DNA from: Pseudotabrizicola alkalilacus
GTDB lineage: Bacteria; Pseudomonadota; Alphaproteobacteria; Rhodobacterales; Rhodobacteraceae
Direction of reading: 5' to 3'
Assembly: GCF_003443995.1 (NCBI RefSeq)
Contig: NZ_QWEY01000002.1
Location: forward strand, 372,001 to 436,000
DNA: 64,000 bases
The stretch's first letter is position 1. Every line of letters starts with the position of its first letter. Positions 1-8,597 of the stretch are shown here, piece after piece. The notes under the pieces were generated by a model. The model made no database searches. It worked only from the letters and a program-made list of their open reading frames with translations, and was not told where the DNA came from. The translations under genes were made by a program, and so were the position numbers.

Positions 1-2362
1 CCACCGCATCCGACAGCGCGTAGAGCGCCGAGATGCCCAGCATGAACGGCGGCTCGCCCACCGCTTTGGACCGGCCCACAGTCTCCTCGCGGTTGGGTCG
101 CCCCCAGAGGGCCACGTTGAATACATCCGGCCGGTCCGAACAGGCCGGGATCTTGTAGGTGCTGGGCGCATGCGTGGTCAGGCGGCCCTTGCCATCCCAG
201 ACCAGCTCTTCTGTCGTCAGCCAGCCCGCGCCCTGCACATAGGCTCCCTCGATCTGGCCAATGTCCAAGGCCGGGTTCAGACTGTTGCCGGTGTCATGCA
301 GCAGATCCGCGCGCAAAATCCGGTTCTCGCCGGTCAGCGTGTCGATCACCACCTCGGTCACCGCCGCGCCATAGGCAAAGTACAGGAAGGGCCGCCCCTT
401 GCCGGCCTTGCGGTCCCATTGCAGTTTCGGTGTGGCATAGAACCCGGTTGACGACAGGCTGACCCGCGCCTGATAGGCCCACATTGCCACCCGCGCAAAG
501 TCATACACCTCGCCCGCCACCTTCACCATGCCATCCTCAAACCGCACGGCTTCCGGCTTGACCTGATGCTTGCCCGCGACAAACGCCGCCATCCGGTCGC
601 GGATGGTCACGCAGGCCGCCTGCGCGGCCATGCCGTTCAGGTCAGATCCGGAACTCGCCGCCGTGGCGCTGGTGTTGGGCACCTTGGCGGTATCGGTCGC
701 GGTGATCTTCACCTGCCCCGGATCCACGCCGAACACCCCCGCTGCCACCTGCGCCACCTTCTGGAACAACCCTTGGCCCATCTCGGTGCCGCCATGGTTC
801 AGATGGATCGAGCCATCCTGATACACATGCACCAAGGCCCCGGCCTGATTGAGATGCGTCAGCGTAAAGGAAATCCCGAACTTCACCGGCGTCAGCGCAA
901 TGCCGCGCTTCAACACCGGGCTGGTCGCGTTCCACGCCGCAATCGCCGCCCGCCGCGCCGCGTAATCCGATGACTGCACCAGTGCCGCGACCAGTTCATG
1001 CCCGATGAAATCCTCCACGGGCATGAAGAACGGAGTGGTCTGTTTCCCGGCCCCCATTTTCTGTCTGAAAATATCCTCTGGGGGTCCGGGGGGCGAAGCG
1101 CCCCCGGGGGCTGCCGCAAGCGCCCCGCGTGAGGTCAGGTCGATCTCGTCATCCACCGGTGGGCGGTCCGGGGCGGACTCGGCAACATCGGCTCGGTCAC
1201 CCGGCAAAGCCTCTCCGACCATTGCGGCGTAAAAGTTCACCCGCCGCACCTCCAGCGGATCGCGGCCCAGCACATGCGCCACATGGTCCATCACCCGCTC
1301 GATCCCGACCATGCCCTGCGGTCCGCCAAAGCCGCGAAAGGCGGTGGCGCTTTGGGTGTGGGTCTTCAAACGGTGGCTTTCGATGCGGATGTCGGGCAGG
1401 TGATAGCAGTTGTCGGCGTGCAGCATGGCCCGGTCCGCCACCGGCAAGGACAGATCCTGCGCCCAGCCGCAGCGGAACAGATGGGTGAATTCCACTCCGG
1501 TCAGCTTGCCCTGCGCGTCAAAGCCCGCGCGGTACAGGATGCGCAGGTCATGGCGCTTGCCGGTGATCATCATGTCATCGTCGCGGTCATAGCGCATCTT
1601 GGCGGGCCGCCCGGTGCGCGTGGCCACCACGGCGCAGGCGATGGCGAGCGCATTGCCCTGCGATTCCTTGCCGCCAAAGCCGCCGCCCATCCGCCGCACC
1701 TCGACCCGCACCGCGCTCATCGGCAGATGCAGGGCGTGGGCGACCTTGTGCTGGATCTCGGACGGGTGCTGGGTGGAGGAATGCACCAGAAGGTCGCCGC
1801 CTTCCAGCGGCAGACAGGCCGCAACCTGACCTTCCAGATAGAAATGCTCCTGCCCGCCGACCTCGAAGCGGCCCTCGACCTTGTGCGGGGCGGTGTCGAT
1901 GGCGCGGGCGGCATCGCCTTTGGTCCAGATCACCGGCCCGTCCTCGAACCGGCTGTTTGCGGCGAGGGCGTCATCCACGGTCAAAAGCGCAGGCCGTTCG
2001 TCATAGCTGACCTTGGCCAGCCGCGCTGCCTTGCGCGCCGCAAGGTGGCTGGTGGCCGCCACCAGAAACAGCGGCATGCCGAGGTAGAACACCGCGCCGG
2101 TCGAGATCAGCGGCTCGTCATGCGCGGAGGGGCTGCAATCGGGCACCTCGTCGAAATCGTCCGGCCCGTAGACCGCCACCACACCGGGGGCGGCGCGGAC
2201 GGCGGACAGGTCGAGCGCGGTCACATCGCCATGCGCGATGGTGGACAGGCCAAAGGCCAGATGCAGTGCATTGCCCGGCAGCGGGATGTCATCGACATAG
2301 CGCGCCTGTCCGGTGACATGCAGCGGGGCCGCATCATGCGGCAGGGATTTGCCCATGCTCAT
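1..2362 (-). CDS. xdhB: Xanthine dehydrogenase, molybdopterin-binding subunit (partial)
   Basis: Large subunit of xanthine dehydrogenase, which oxidises hypoxanthine and xanthine to urate at a molybdenum cofactor. The reading frame is open from an ATG at 2362 to the window edge, about 787 residues, so only the last residues are missing. Visible family hallmarks are the segment [10 protein letters not shown] (about residue 225), FRGFGGPQ (about 345), [10 protein letters not shown] and the GEPPFMLG motif near the edge. The ATG overlaps the xdhA stop codon in an ATGA arrangement, so the two subunits are translationally coupled. Odd feature: residues about 415-437 are encoded by a palindromic repeat inserted in frame, in a stretch just before a conserved QTTPFFMP segment. 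Identification rests on motif and context recognition. Confidence 0.95.
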   Translation of the reverse strand, partial: MSMGKSLPHDAAPLHVTGQARYVDDIPLPGNALHLAFGLSTIAHGDVTALDLSAVRAAPGVVAVYGPDDFDEVPDCSPSAHDEPLISTGAVFYLGMPLFLVAATSHLAARKAARLAKVSYDERPALLTVDDALAANSRFEDGPVIWTKGDAARAIDTAPHKVEGRFEVGGQEHFYLEGQVAACLPLEGGDLLVHSSTQHPSEIQHKVAHALHLPMSAVRVEVRRMGGGFGGKESQGNALAIACAVVATRTGRPAKMRYDRDDDMMITGKRHDLRILYRAGFDAQGKLTGVEFTHLFRCGWAQDLSLPVADRAMLHADNCYHLPDIRIESHRLKTHTQSATAFRGFGGPQGMVGIERVMDHVAHVLGRDPLEVRRVNFYAAMVGEALPGDRADVAESAPDRPPVDDEIDLTSRGALAAAPGGASPPGPPEDIFRQKMGAGKQTTPFFMPVEDFIGHELVAALVQSSDYAARRAAIAAWNATSPVLKRGIALTPVKFGISFTLTHLNQAGALVHVYQDGSIHLNHGGTEMGQGLFQKVAQVAAGVFGVDPGQVKITATDTAKVPNTSATAASSGSDLNGMAAQAACVTIRDRMAAFVAGKHQVKPEAVRFEDGMVKVAGEVYDFARVAMWAYQARVSLSSTGFYATPKLQWDRKAGKGRPFLYFAYGAAVTEVVIDTLTGENRILRADLLHDTGNSLNPALDIGQIEGAYVQGAGWLTTEELVWDGKGRLTTHAPSTYKIPACSDRPDVFNVALWGRPNREETVGRSKAVGEPPFMLGISALYALSDAV
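1051..1113 (-). repeat. REP-like palindromic element inside xdhB, in frame
   Basis: On the minus strand the element reads as a G/C palindrome built on GGGGGCGCTTCGCCCCC, then CCCCCAGAGGATATTT and a tail ending GACAGAAAAT. It is translated as part of XdhB, giving a Gly/Pro/Ala-rich linker followed by EDIFRQKMG. The same architecture, in the opposite orientation relative to its gene, lies in xdhA. Related elements lie between genes near 45.8, 59.9 and 62.1 kb. The insertion keeps the reading frame and has no stop codon. Confidence 0.75.
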
Positions 2363-3774
2363 GCCCGCACCTCCAGCACCGAAACCGGCACGCCGGCCAG
2401 ATCATGCACGTAACGCCGCAGCATGTTCTGCGCGGTTTGCAGCCGGTAAGCGCTCGACGCCCGCATGTCTGACAGTGGTGTAAAATCCTGCGCCATCAGC
2501 GCCGCCGCTGCATCCGCCATCTCCGGCGTCATTGGCTTGCCGATCAGCGTAGCCTCGACGGCCGCCGCCCGTTTCGGCGTGCCCGCCATGCCGCCAAAGG
2601 CGATGCGGGCCGATGTGATCACCCCATCCACCGTTTCAAGATTGAAGCAGCCGCAGACCGCCGAAATATCCTGATCGAACCGCTTCGACAGCTTGTAGCA
2701 GCGCAGGTCCGGCGCGTAAGCCGGGATCGTCACCGCCTCGACAAATTCGCCCGGCTGCCGGTCCTGTTTACGATATTCAATGAAAAAATCCTCCAGCGCC
2801 ATCTTGCGCCGCACATCGCCCCGGCGCAGGTGCAGCACGGCCCCCAGCGCGATCAGCGCCGGTGGCCCGTCGCCGATCGGCGAGCCATTGGCGATATTGC
2901 CGCCGATGGTGGCCGCATTGCGCACCTGTTCGCTGGAATAGCGCCGCAAGAGCTCGCCCAGCGACGGAAAGCGCGGGGCGAGCGCATGGCGCAGGGCGGC
3001 AATGGTGACGCCCGCGCCGATGCGGATGGTGTCGCCCTGATCCTCGATCTGCTGCAGATCGGTGACGCCCGACAGAAACGCCACCGGCGACAGGGCGCGC
3101 AGCTGCTTGGTCACCCAAAGCCCCACATCGGTCGCCCCGGCGATCAGTGTGGCCTCGGGGTTGGCCTGATACCAGGCCGCCAGCTCATCGCTGGTGCGCG
3201 GGCGGAAGCCGGGCAGGGGGGGCTCTGCCCCCCCTCGGGCTTCGCCCTCACCCCCCTGGGATATTTGAGGACGGAAAATATCCCGGTCGGTTTTCATCCA
3301 GTCCGGCACCGGCGCTGTCTCGGCGGCCTGTGCCGCGCGGATGATCGGGGCATAGCCGGTGCAGCGGCACAGGTTGCCCGCCAGTTGGTCATCATGGTCG
3401 GTGGCCCCGTTCAGATGCGCCGTCGCCATCGACACGATGAACCCCGGCGTGCAGAACCCGCATTGCGCGCCGTGATGGTCGATCATCGCCTGCTGCACCG
3501 GATGCGGCTGGCCCTCTGGCCCGGCGATGCCTTCGACCGTGCGCACCGCCTTGCCGTCCAGCTGCGGCAGGAACAGGATGCAGGCGTTCAGCGCGCGGCT
3601 GCCGGTGGCATCGGTGACCATCACCGTGCAGGCCCCGCAATCGCCCTCGTTGCAGCCTTCCTTGGTGCCGGTCAGGCCACGGGTTTCGCGCAGCCAGTCC
3701 AGAAGCGTCCGGTCAGGGGCTTCATCGGACACGCGGACAGGCGCTCCGTTCAGGTGAAACGCAATCTGCGACAT
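2359..3774 (-). CDS. xdhA: Xanthine dehydrogenase small subunit (2Fe-2S and FAD)
   Basis: Small subunit of xanthine dehydrogenase, 471 residues, carrying electrons from the Mo centre in XdhB to NAD. The N-terminal 2Fe-2S domain has Cys41, Cys46, Cys49 and Cys64. A second helical 2Fe-2S domain has the CGFC pair at 105-108 and CRC at 136-138. The FAD domain starts near residue 200 ([11 protein letters not shown]) and contains [16 protein letters not shown] chose the ATG at 3774 ([10 protein letters not shown]) because the family starts there; a longer open frame upstream adds a basic, unlikely extension. The linker between the iron-sulfur and FAD domains (residues about 164-190) is encoded by an inserted palindromic repeat. 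The stop codon overlaps the xdhB start. Confidence 0.95.
   Translation of the reverse strand: MSQIAFHLNGAPVRVSDEAPDRTLLDWLRETRGLTGTKEGCNEGDCGACTVMVTDATGSRALNACILFLPQLDGKAVRTVEGIAGPEGQPHPVQQAMIDHHGAQCGFCTPGFIVSMATAHLNGATDHDDQLAGNLCRCTGYAPIIRAAQAAETAPVPDWMKTDRDIFRPQISQGGEGEARGGAEPPLPGFRPRTSDELAAWYQANPEATLIAGATDVGLWVTKQLRALSPVAFLSGVTDLQQIEDQGDTIRIGAGVTIAALRHALAPRFPSLGELLRRYSSEQVRNAATIGGNIANGSPIGDGPPALIALGAVLHLRRGDVRRKMALEDFFIEYRKQDRQPGEFVEAVTIPAYAPDLRCYKLSKRFDQDISAVCGCFNLETVDGVITSARIAFGGMAGTPKRAAAVEATLIGKPMTPEMADAAAALMAQDFTPLSDMRASSAYRLQTAQNMLRRYVHDLAGVPVSVLEVRA
3214..3285 (+). repeat. REP-like palindromic element inside xdhA, in frame
   Basis: On the plus strand, antisense to xdhA, this reads as GGGGGGGCTCTGCCCCCCC, a second small hairpin CGGGCTTCGCCC, then CCCCCCTGGGATATTT and a tail with GGACGGAAAATATCCC. 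The end of the element contains its own inverted repeat, GGGATATTT with AAATATCCC. It is translated in xdhA as [20 protein letters not shown], exactly between the iron-sulfur and FAD domains. It is the counterpart of the copy in xdhB but faces the other way with respect to the gene. Confidence 0.75.
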
Positions 3775-4001
3775 TATGTTCGTCCGCCGCCTTCTCCCCG
3801 TTCGAGGTTTTCTGCATACCCGCCCGATGCGGCGTAAAACGGGCATGCACCCCAGATTTTTATCAGCTTGTCCCTGTCAGATCATCAAGCAAGCCGACGC
3901 GCCACATGGCAAGACAAATATCATGCCCCGCATTTGAAGCACCATCGGGATTTGCCGAAGAATGAGGCACCCTTTCCCCGGAGCGGATGCTTCGGTAGGC
4001 T

Positions 4002-7000
4002 ATGCTCATGTCACAAGCCCCGCGATTCATTCACCTGAGAGTCCATACCGAACATTCCTTGCTGGAAGGCGCGGTGCCGGTCAAGTCATTGGTCAAGCTG
4101 GCAGAGGCAGCGCAGATGCCCGCCATCGCGGTGACCGACACCAACAACATGTTTGCCGCACTCGAATTCTCGGTGACGGCGCAGGGGGCCGGGGTGCAGC
4201 CGATTGTCGGTTGCCAGATCAGCCTGGCGCATGATCCGTCCCAACCGGGCGAGCGCCCGCGCCCGCCCGCGCCCATTGTTCTGCTGGCGCAGAATGATGC
4301 TGGCTACATGAACCTGATGAAGCTGAACTCCTGCCTTTACCTGCGCGGTGACGGGCAGTTGCCGCATGTGACGGTGGAGGATCTGACCCGCCATGCCAGC
4401 GGGCTGATCTGCCTGACTGGCGGCCCCGATGGCCCGCTGGGCCGGTTCCTGCAGGCCGGGCAGATGCCAAAGGCGCGCGCGCTGTTGACGCAGCTGGCGG
4501 CCGCGTTTCCAGATCGTCTTTACGTCGAATTGCAGCGCCATCCGGGCGAGGGCGGCCGCCTGCCCCCCGCCGAGGCCGGGTCTGAGCGTGGTCATATCGA
4601 GCTGGCCTATGACATGGGCCTGCCATTGGTGGCGACCAATGATGTCTATTTCCCCAAGGCCGACATGTATGAGGCGCATGATGCGCTGATCTGCATTGCC
4701 GAAGGCGCTTATGTCGACCAGCAGCAGCCCCGCCGCCGCCTGACCCCGCAGCACTATTTCAAGTCCGAATCCGAGATGTGCGCGCTGTTCGCCGATCTGC
4801 CCGAGGCGTTGGAAAATACAGTCGAAATCGCCCGCCGCTGCGCCTTTGCGGCCTATAAGCGCAAACCGATCCTGCCGAAATTTGCCGATGACGAGGTGAA
4901 CGAGCTGCGCCGTCAGGCCAATGCCGGGTTGCAGGCGCGGCTGGCGATCATTCCGCATGCGGTGACGGTGGAAGAGTATCAGGCGCGTCTGGATTTCGAG
5001 CTGGATATCATCGAAAAGATGGGCTTTCCCGGCTATTTCCTGATCGTGTCCGACTTTATCAAATGGGCCAAAGACAATGGCATCCCGGTCGGCCCCGGCC
5101 GGGGGTCGGGGGCCGGGTCGCTGGTCGCCTATGCGCTGACCATCACCGACCTTGATCCGCTGCGCTATGCCCTGCTGTTTGAGCGGTTCCTGAACCCGGA
5201 ACGGGTTTCTATGCCCGACTTTGACATCGACTTCTGCATGGACCGCCGTGAAGAGGTGATCCGCTATGTGCAGGACCGCTATGGTCGCGACAAGGTGGGG
5301 CAGATCATCACCTTTGGTGCCTTGCTGTCGAAAGCCGCCGTGCGCGATGTCGGGCGGGTGCTGCAGCTGTCTTACGGGCAGGTGGACCGGCTGTCGAAGA
5401 TGATCCCGGTCGAGGGGGTGAAGCCGGTCAGCATCACCAAGGCACTCGCGGATGAGCCGCGTCTGCGCGAAGCCGCGAAGGAAGAGGTGGTGGGGCGGCT
5501 TCTGGGTTACGCCCAGCAGATCGAAGGTCTGTACCGCAACGCATCGACCCACGCCGCCGGGGTGGTGATCGGCGACCGCCCGCTGGATGAGCTGGTGCCG
5601 CTGTATCAGGATCCGCGATCGGATATGCCCGCCACCCAGTTCAACATGAAATGGGTCGAGGCTGCGGGGCTGGTGAAGTTCGACTTTCTGGGCCTGAAGA
5701 CCCTGACCGTGATCCAGAACGCGATGGACCTGCTGGCCCTGCGCGGGATTGCCTTTGACATCAACCTGATCCCGCTGGACGACAAGCCCAGCTATGAGCT
5801 GTACGCCGCCGCCAAAACCGTCGCGGTGTTTCAGGTGGAATCCAGCGGCATGATGGACGCGCTGCGACGGATGAAACCAACCTGTATCGAGGATATTGTG
5901 GCACTGGTGGCATTGTACCGCCCCGGCCCGATGGAGAATATCCCGGTCTATTGCGAGGTGAAAAACGGCCTGCGCGAGGTTGAATCGCTGCATCCGACCA
6001 TCGACCCGATCCTGAAAGAGACCCAGGGCATCATCGTCTATCAGGAACAGGTGATGCAGATCGCGCAGGTCATGGGCGGCTATTCGCTTGGCGGCGCCGA
6101 CCTGTTGCGCCGCGCTATGGGGAAAAAGATCGCCGAGGAAATGGCGAAAGAGCGGCCCAAGTTTATCGAAGGGGCCAAGAAAACCCACGGGATTGATGCG
6201 AAAAAGGCCGGTGAGGTCTTTGACCTGCTGGAGAAATTCGCCAACTACGGGTTCAACAAATCCCACGCCGCCGCCTATGCCGTGGTGTCGTATCAGACCG
6301 CCTATCTCAAGGCGAATTACCCGGCGGAATTCATGGCCGGGGTGATGAACTGCGATATCCACCTGACCGACAAGCTGGCGGTGTATAAACGCGAGGTCGA
6401 CAAGCTGGGCATCGCGATGGTCGCGCCTTGCGTCAACCGCAGCCTTGCCACCTTTACCGTGCGCGAGGGCGCGTTGATCTATGCGCTTGGCGCGTTGAAA
6501 AACGTCGGCGTCGAGGCGATGAAACTGATCGTCGAGGCGCGGGGCGACAAGCCGTTTGCCACCCTGTTCGACTTCGCCCGCCGCGTCGATCTGAAACGGG
6601 TCGGCAAGCGCCCGATGGAGATGCTGGCTCGCGCCGGGGCGTTTGACCAGCTTGACCCCAACCGCGCCCGCGTGTTCGAGGCGTTGGATGCGCTGGTGGC
6701 CTTTTCCGCCGCGATCCATGACGCGAAATCCAGCAATCAGGTGTCGCTGTTCGGCGAGGCGGGGGATGACATCCCCGAACCCCGCCTGCCGTTCCGCGAT
6801 GACTGGCAGCCGGTGGAACGGCTGGGGCACGAGCATCAGGCGGTCGGCTTCTACCTGTCGGGCCACCCGCTGGATGATTACATGGGGCCGCTGAAGCGCA
6901 AGGATGTGAAAACGCTGACCGAGATCACCGCTCTTGCCCAACGCGGCCCGCTGATTGCCAAAATCGCCGGCTCGGTCGCGTCGAAACAGGAACGCAAATC

Positions 7001-7439
7001 GGCGCGCGGCAACCGCTTTGCCTTTGTCCAGCTGTCGGACCCCACCGGCCTTTATGAGGTCACGGTGTTCTCCGACGTGCTGGAGGCGGCGCGCGATTTT
7101 CTGGAGCCGGGCCGCAATGTGGTGCTGACGGTCAAGGTTGACCCCGATGGTGATGGCGTCAAGCTGCTGGCCAATGGCGTGCAGCCGATTGATGCGGTCG
7201 CCGCCGAGGCCGGGTCCGCCGACATGCGCATCCACCTCAACCGCGCCGAGGCGGTGCCCTCGCTCGCTGCCCTGCTGGCAAAGGTCGAAGGCCGCCATCG
7301 CGCCCAGATCACGCTCTGCGTCCCCGACGATCAGGGCCGCGAAATCGACCTGATCCTGCCGCAGCCCTACCCGATCACTCCGCAGATCAAGGGGGCGATC
7401 AAGGCGATGCAAGGTGTGGTGATGATTGAGGAGGTGTGA
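4002..7439 (+). CDS. dnaE: DNA polymerase III subunit alpha
   Basis: Replicative DNA polymerase catalytic subunit, 1145 residues, near the usual length for alphaproteobacterial DnaE1. The N-terminal PHP domain opens with HLRVHTEHSLLEGA. The palm carries the catalytic aspartates in PDFDIDFCMDRR (about residues 405-416) and the later KFDFLGLKTL (about 560). The segment YNFGFNKSHAAAYA-like (NYGFNKSHAAAYAVVS) marks the tail of the polymerase core, and an OB fold is recognisable near residues 985-1070. The length and PHP residues fit the replicative enzyme rather than the ImuC/DnaE2 mutasome polymerase, and no imuA/imuB genes are next to it. An ATG two codons downstream (4008) is an equally good start. 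It is transcribed alone and divergently from xdhA. Confidence 0.96.
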   Translation: MLMSQAPRFIHLRVHTEHSLLEGAVPVKSLVKLAEAAQMPAIAVTDTNNMFAALEFSVTAQGAGVQPIVGCQISLAHDPSQPGERPRPPAPIVLLAQNDAGYMNLMKLNSCLYLRGDGQLPHVTVEDLTRHASGLICLTGGPDGPLGRFLQAGQMPKARALLTQLAAAFPDRLYVELQRHPGEGGRLPPAEAGSERGHIELAYDMGLPLVATNDVYFPKADMYEAHDALICIAEGAYVDQQQPRRRLTPQHYFKSESEMCALFADLPEALENTVEIARRCAFAAYKRKPILPKFADDEVNELRRQANAGLQARLAIIPHAVTVEEYQARLDFELDIIEKMGFPGYFLIVSDFIKWAKDNGIPVGPGRGSGAGSLVAYALTITDLDPLRYALLFERFLNPERVSMPDFDIDFCMDRREEVIRYVQDRYGRDKVGQIITFGALLSKAAVRDVGRVLQLSYGQVDRLSKMIPVEGVKPVSITKALADEPRLREAAKEEVVGRLLGYAQQIEGLYRNASTHAAGVVIGDRPLDELVPLYQDPRSDMPATQFNMKWVEAAGLVKFDFLGLKTLTVIQNAMDLLALRGIAFDINLIPLDDKPSYELYAAAKTVAVFQVESSGMMDALRRMKPTCIEDIVALVALYRPGPMENIPVYCEVKNGLREVESLHPTIDPILKETQGIIVYQEQVMQIAQVMGGYSLGGADLLRRAMGKKIAEEMAKERPKFIEGAKKTHGIDAKKAGEVFDLLEKFANYGFNKSHAAAYAVVSYQTAYLKANYPAEFMAGVMNCDIHLTDKLAVYKREVDKLGIAMVAPCVNRSLATFTVREGALIYALGALKNVGVEAMKLIVEARGDKPFATLFDFARRVDLKRVGKRPMEMLARAGAFDQLDPNRARVFEALDALVAFSAAIHDAKSSNQVSLFGEAGDDIPEPRLPFRDDWQPVERLGHEHQAVGFYLSGHPLDDYMGPLKRKDVKTLTEITALAQRGPLIAKIAGSVASKQERKSARGNRFAFVQLSDPTGLYEVTVFSDVLEAARDFLEPGRNVVLTVKVDPDGDGVKLLANGVQPIDAVAAEAGSADMRIHLNRAEAVPSLAALLAKVEGRHRAQITLCVPDDQGREIDLILPQPYPITPQIKGAIKAMQGVVMIEEV

Positions 7440-7504
7440 GGGGGATTGAGAAAATGACGCCGGTCAATTGAAAAATCTGGAGCGAGCCGCCCCCCTCACT
7501 GAGC

Positions 7505-7861
7505 TTAATCCAGAGGGACTCCAAACTCAGCCAGCTTTTGCTTTACAAAGCCTGTCGCGATAGATCCCATTAGATCAAGGCCAACTCCGCCAACTTTCCC
7601 TGCCGCCTCTTTCGTTTTTCGCCAAACAGTCTCATCACGCACTGCTTCCAACCAGTCATGGCCTGCGTTCATCAGCCGAAAAACTCCCTCATCCACTTCA
7701 AGAAAAAGACCAGTGTCGCATAGAAGTAATAAATGATAGCCGCGCCGAACATCCTCCTGATCGGCGTTTATTACAATCGTGCCGCTTTCGCACAGAAGCC
7801 AATCATCCATCGCCTCTGCTTCAAACAATAATGATCTTATCAAATCGTTGTCGCGTCTCAT
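7505..7861 (-). CDS. DUF2513 family protein
   Basis: A 118-residue soluble protein matching the DUF2513 pattern: MRRDNDLIRSLL at the start, YHLLLLCDTGL in the middle, then NAGHDWLEAVRDETVWRKTKE and a C-terminal helix with VKQKLAEFG. The family has no established biochemical function and is often seen in phage or genomic-island contexts. The gene and the 165 bases upstream are clearly AT-richer than the neighbouring dnaE and nrdJ, which suggests horizontal acquisition. It stands alone, convergent with dnaE. Confidence 0.75.
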   Translation of the reverse strand: MRRDNDLIRSLLFEAEAMDDWLLCESGTIVINADQEDVRRGYHLLLLCDTGLFLEVDEGVFRLMNAGHDWLEAVRDETVWRKTKEAAGKVGGVGLDLMGSIATGFVKQKLAEFGVPLD

Positions 7862-8026
7862 TCAATCACACCTCAACCTTTTTAAGTGGTCCGTACTCAC
7901 TTCAAAGTATCAGTCGACATTTTAGGTGGTCAACTGAAACGATCATCTACCTCACGGATATTCGTAATCTGAATTTTATCGCTCATACAAATTGGTCTGC
8001 TTGGTGCCTTCACAGGAATGGGGTGC

Positions 8027-8455
8027 TCACCGCAACCCAAACTCTGCCATCGCCTCTGCCAGGCCCGGCGGCAGGGCCTCTTCCTTTTCCCGGCCCGGCA
8101 GCAGGTCGGGTGGGGCGTCTTTCGGGTCCAGGTAGCGCCAGCCCTGGAACGGGCGGCGGGGGACGGCTTGGGTGCGGGTGACTTCGGCGTCGAGCACGAT
8201 GGCGCAGCGCGAGATGCCGTCCTCGCCCGTTACCGGCTCCAGCCCGACAATCCGTTGCCGCGCCAGCGCCACGCCCTTGATCACCCAATACAGCGAGCCA
8301 CCGGCCAGCACCTCATCGGCGCGCTTTGGCCACATCCGGGTGACATGCACCGCACGGCCCTTGGGCCAGCGCGCCCGCTGGCTGCGCTGCCAGTCCAGCA
8401 GATCCTCCACGCTTTCGGCACCGACGCAGAGTTTCAGGATGTGAATATGATCTGC
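8027..8455 (-). CDS. DUF1489 family protein
   Basis: A 142-residue conserved alphaproteobacterial protein of unknown function. It has the typical opening HIHILKLCVGAESVEDLLDWQ, the block ARWPKGRAVHVTRMWPKRADE, and GSLYWVIKGVALARQRI. I place the start at a GTG at 8455 because AAGGAAG lies seven bases upstream and the family begins directly with this sequence. An ATG eleven codons further upstream (8488) gives a longer version without a comparable ribosome-binding site. The gene is divergent from nrdJ, a frequent arrangement in this group. Confidence 0.85.
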   Translation of the reverse strand, partial: ADHIHILKLCVGAESVEDLLDWQRSQRARWPKGRAVHVTRMWPKRADEVLAGGSLYWVIKGVALARQRIVGLEPVTGEDGISRCAIVLDAEVTRTQAVPRRPFQGWRYLDPKDAPPDLLPGREKEEALPPGLAEAMAEFGLR

Positions 8456-8528
8456 CACCAACTCGCTTCCTTGTTTCTGAAAGGCCACAATAGGGCGCGG
8501 TGCTGCGACGGCAAGGCTTCGCGCTTGG

Positions 8529-8557
8529 TTGACCCCCGCGCCATAGGGGCGTATTTT
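8529..8557 (+). promoter_or_regulatory. Probable sigma70-type promoter of nrdJ
   Basis: TTGACC at 8529-8534 and TATTTT at 8552-8557 are separated by 17 bases, 41 bases before the nrdJ start codon. No cobalamin riboswitch-like structure is visible in the roughly 35-base leader, so control by B12 through a leader RNA is not supported here. Confidence 0.5.
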
Positions 8558-8597
8558 GTGCGTTCCTCTTCATTCCCCACAAATACAAGGCTGTCCC

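Noticed and set aside
4086-7412. A 1108-codon open frame antisense to dnaE
   Set aside because: It is a shadow of the GC-rich dnaE codon usage; it shows no protein-family motif and lies entirely within a confident gene.
8529-8597. Cobalamin riboswitch before nrdJ
   Set aside because: The leader is about 35 bases and has no B12-box-like sequence or room for the structure.
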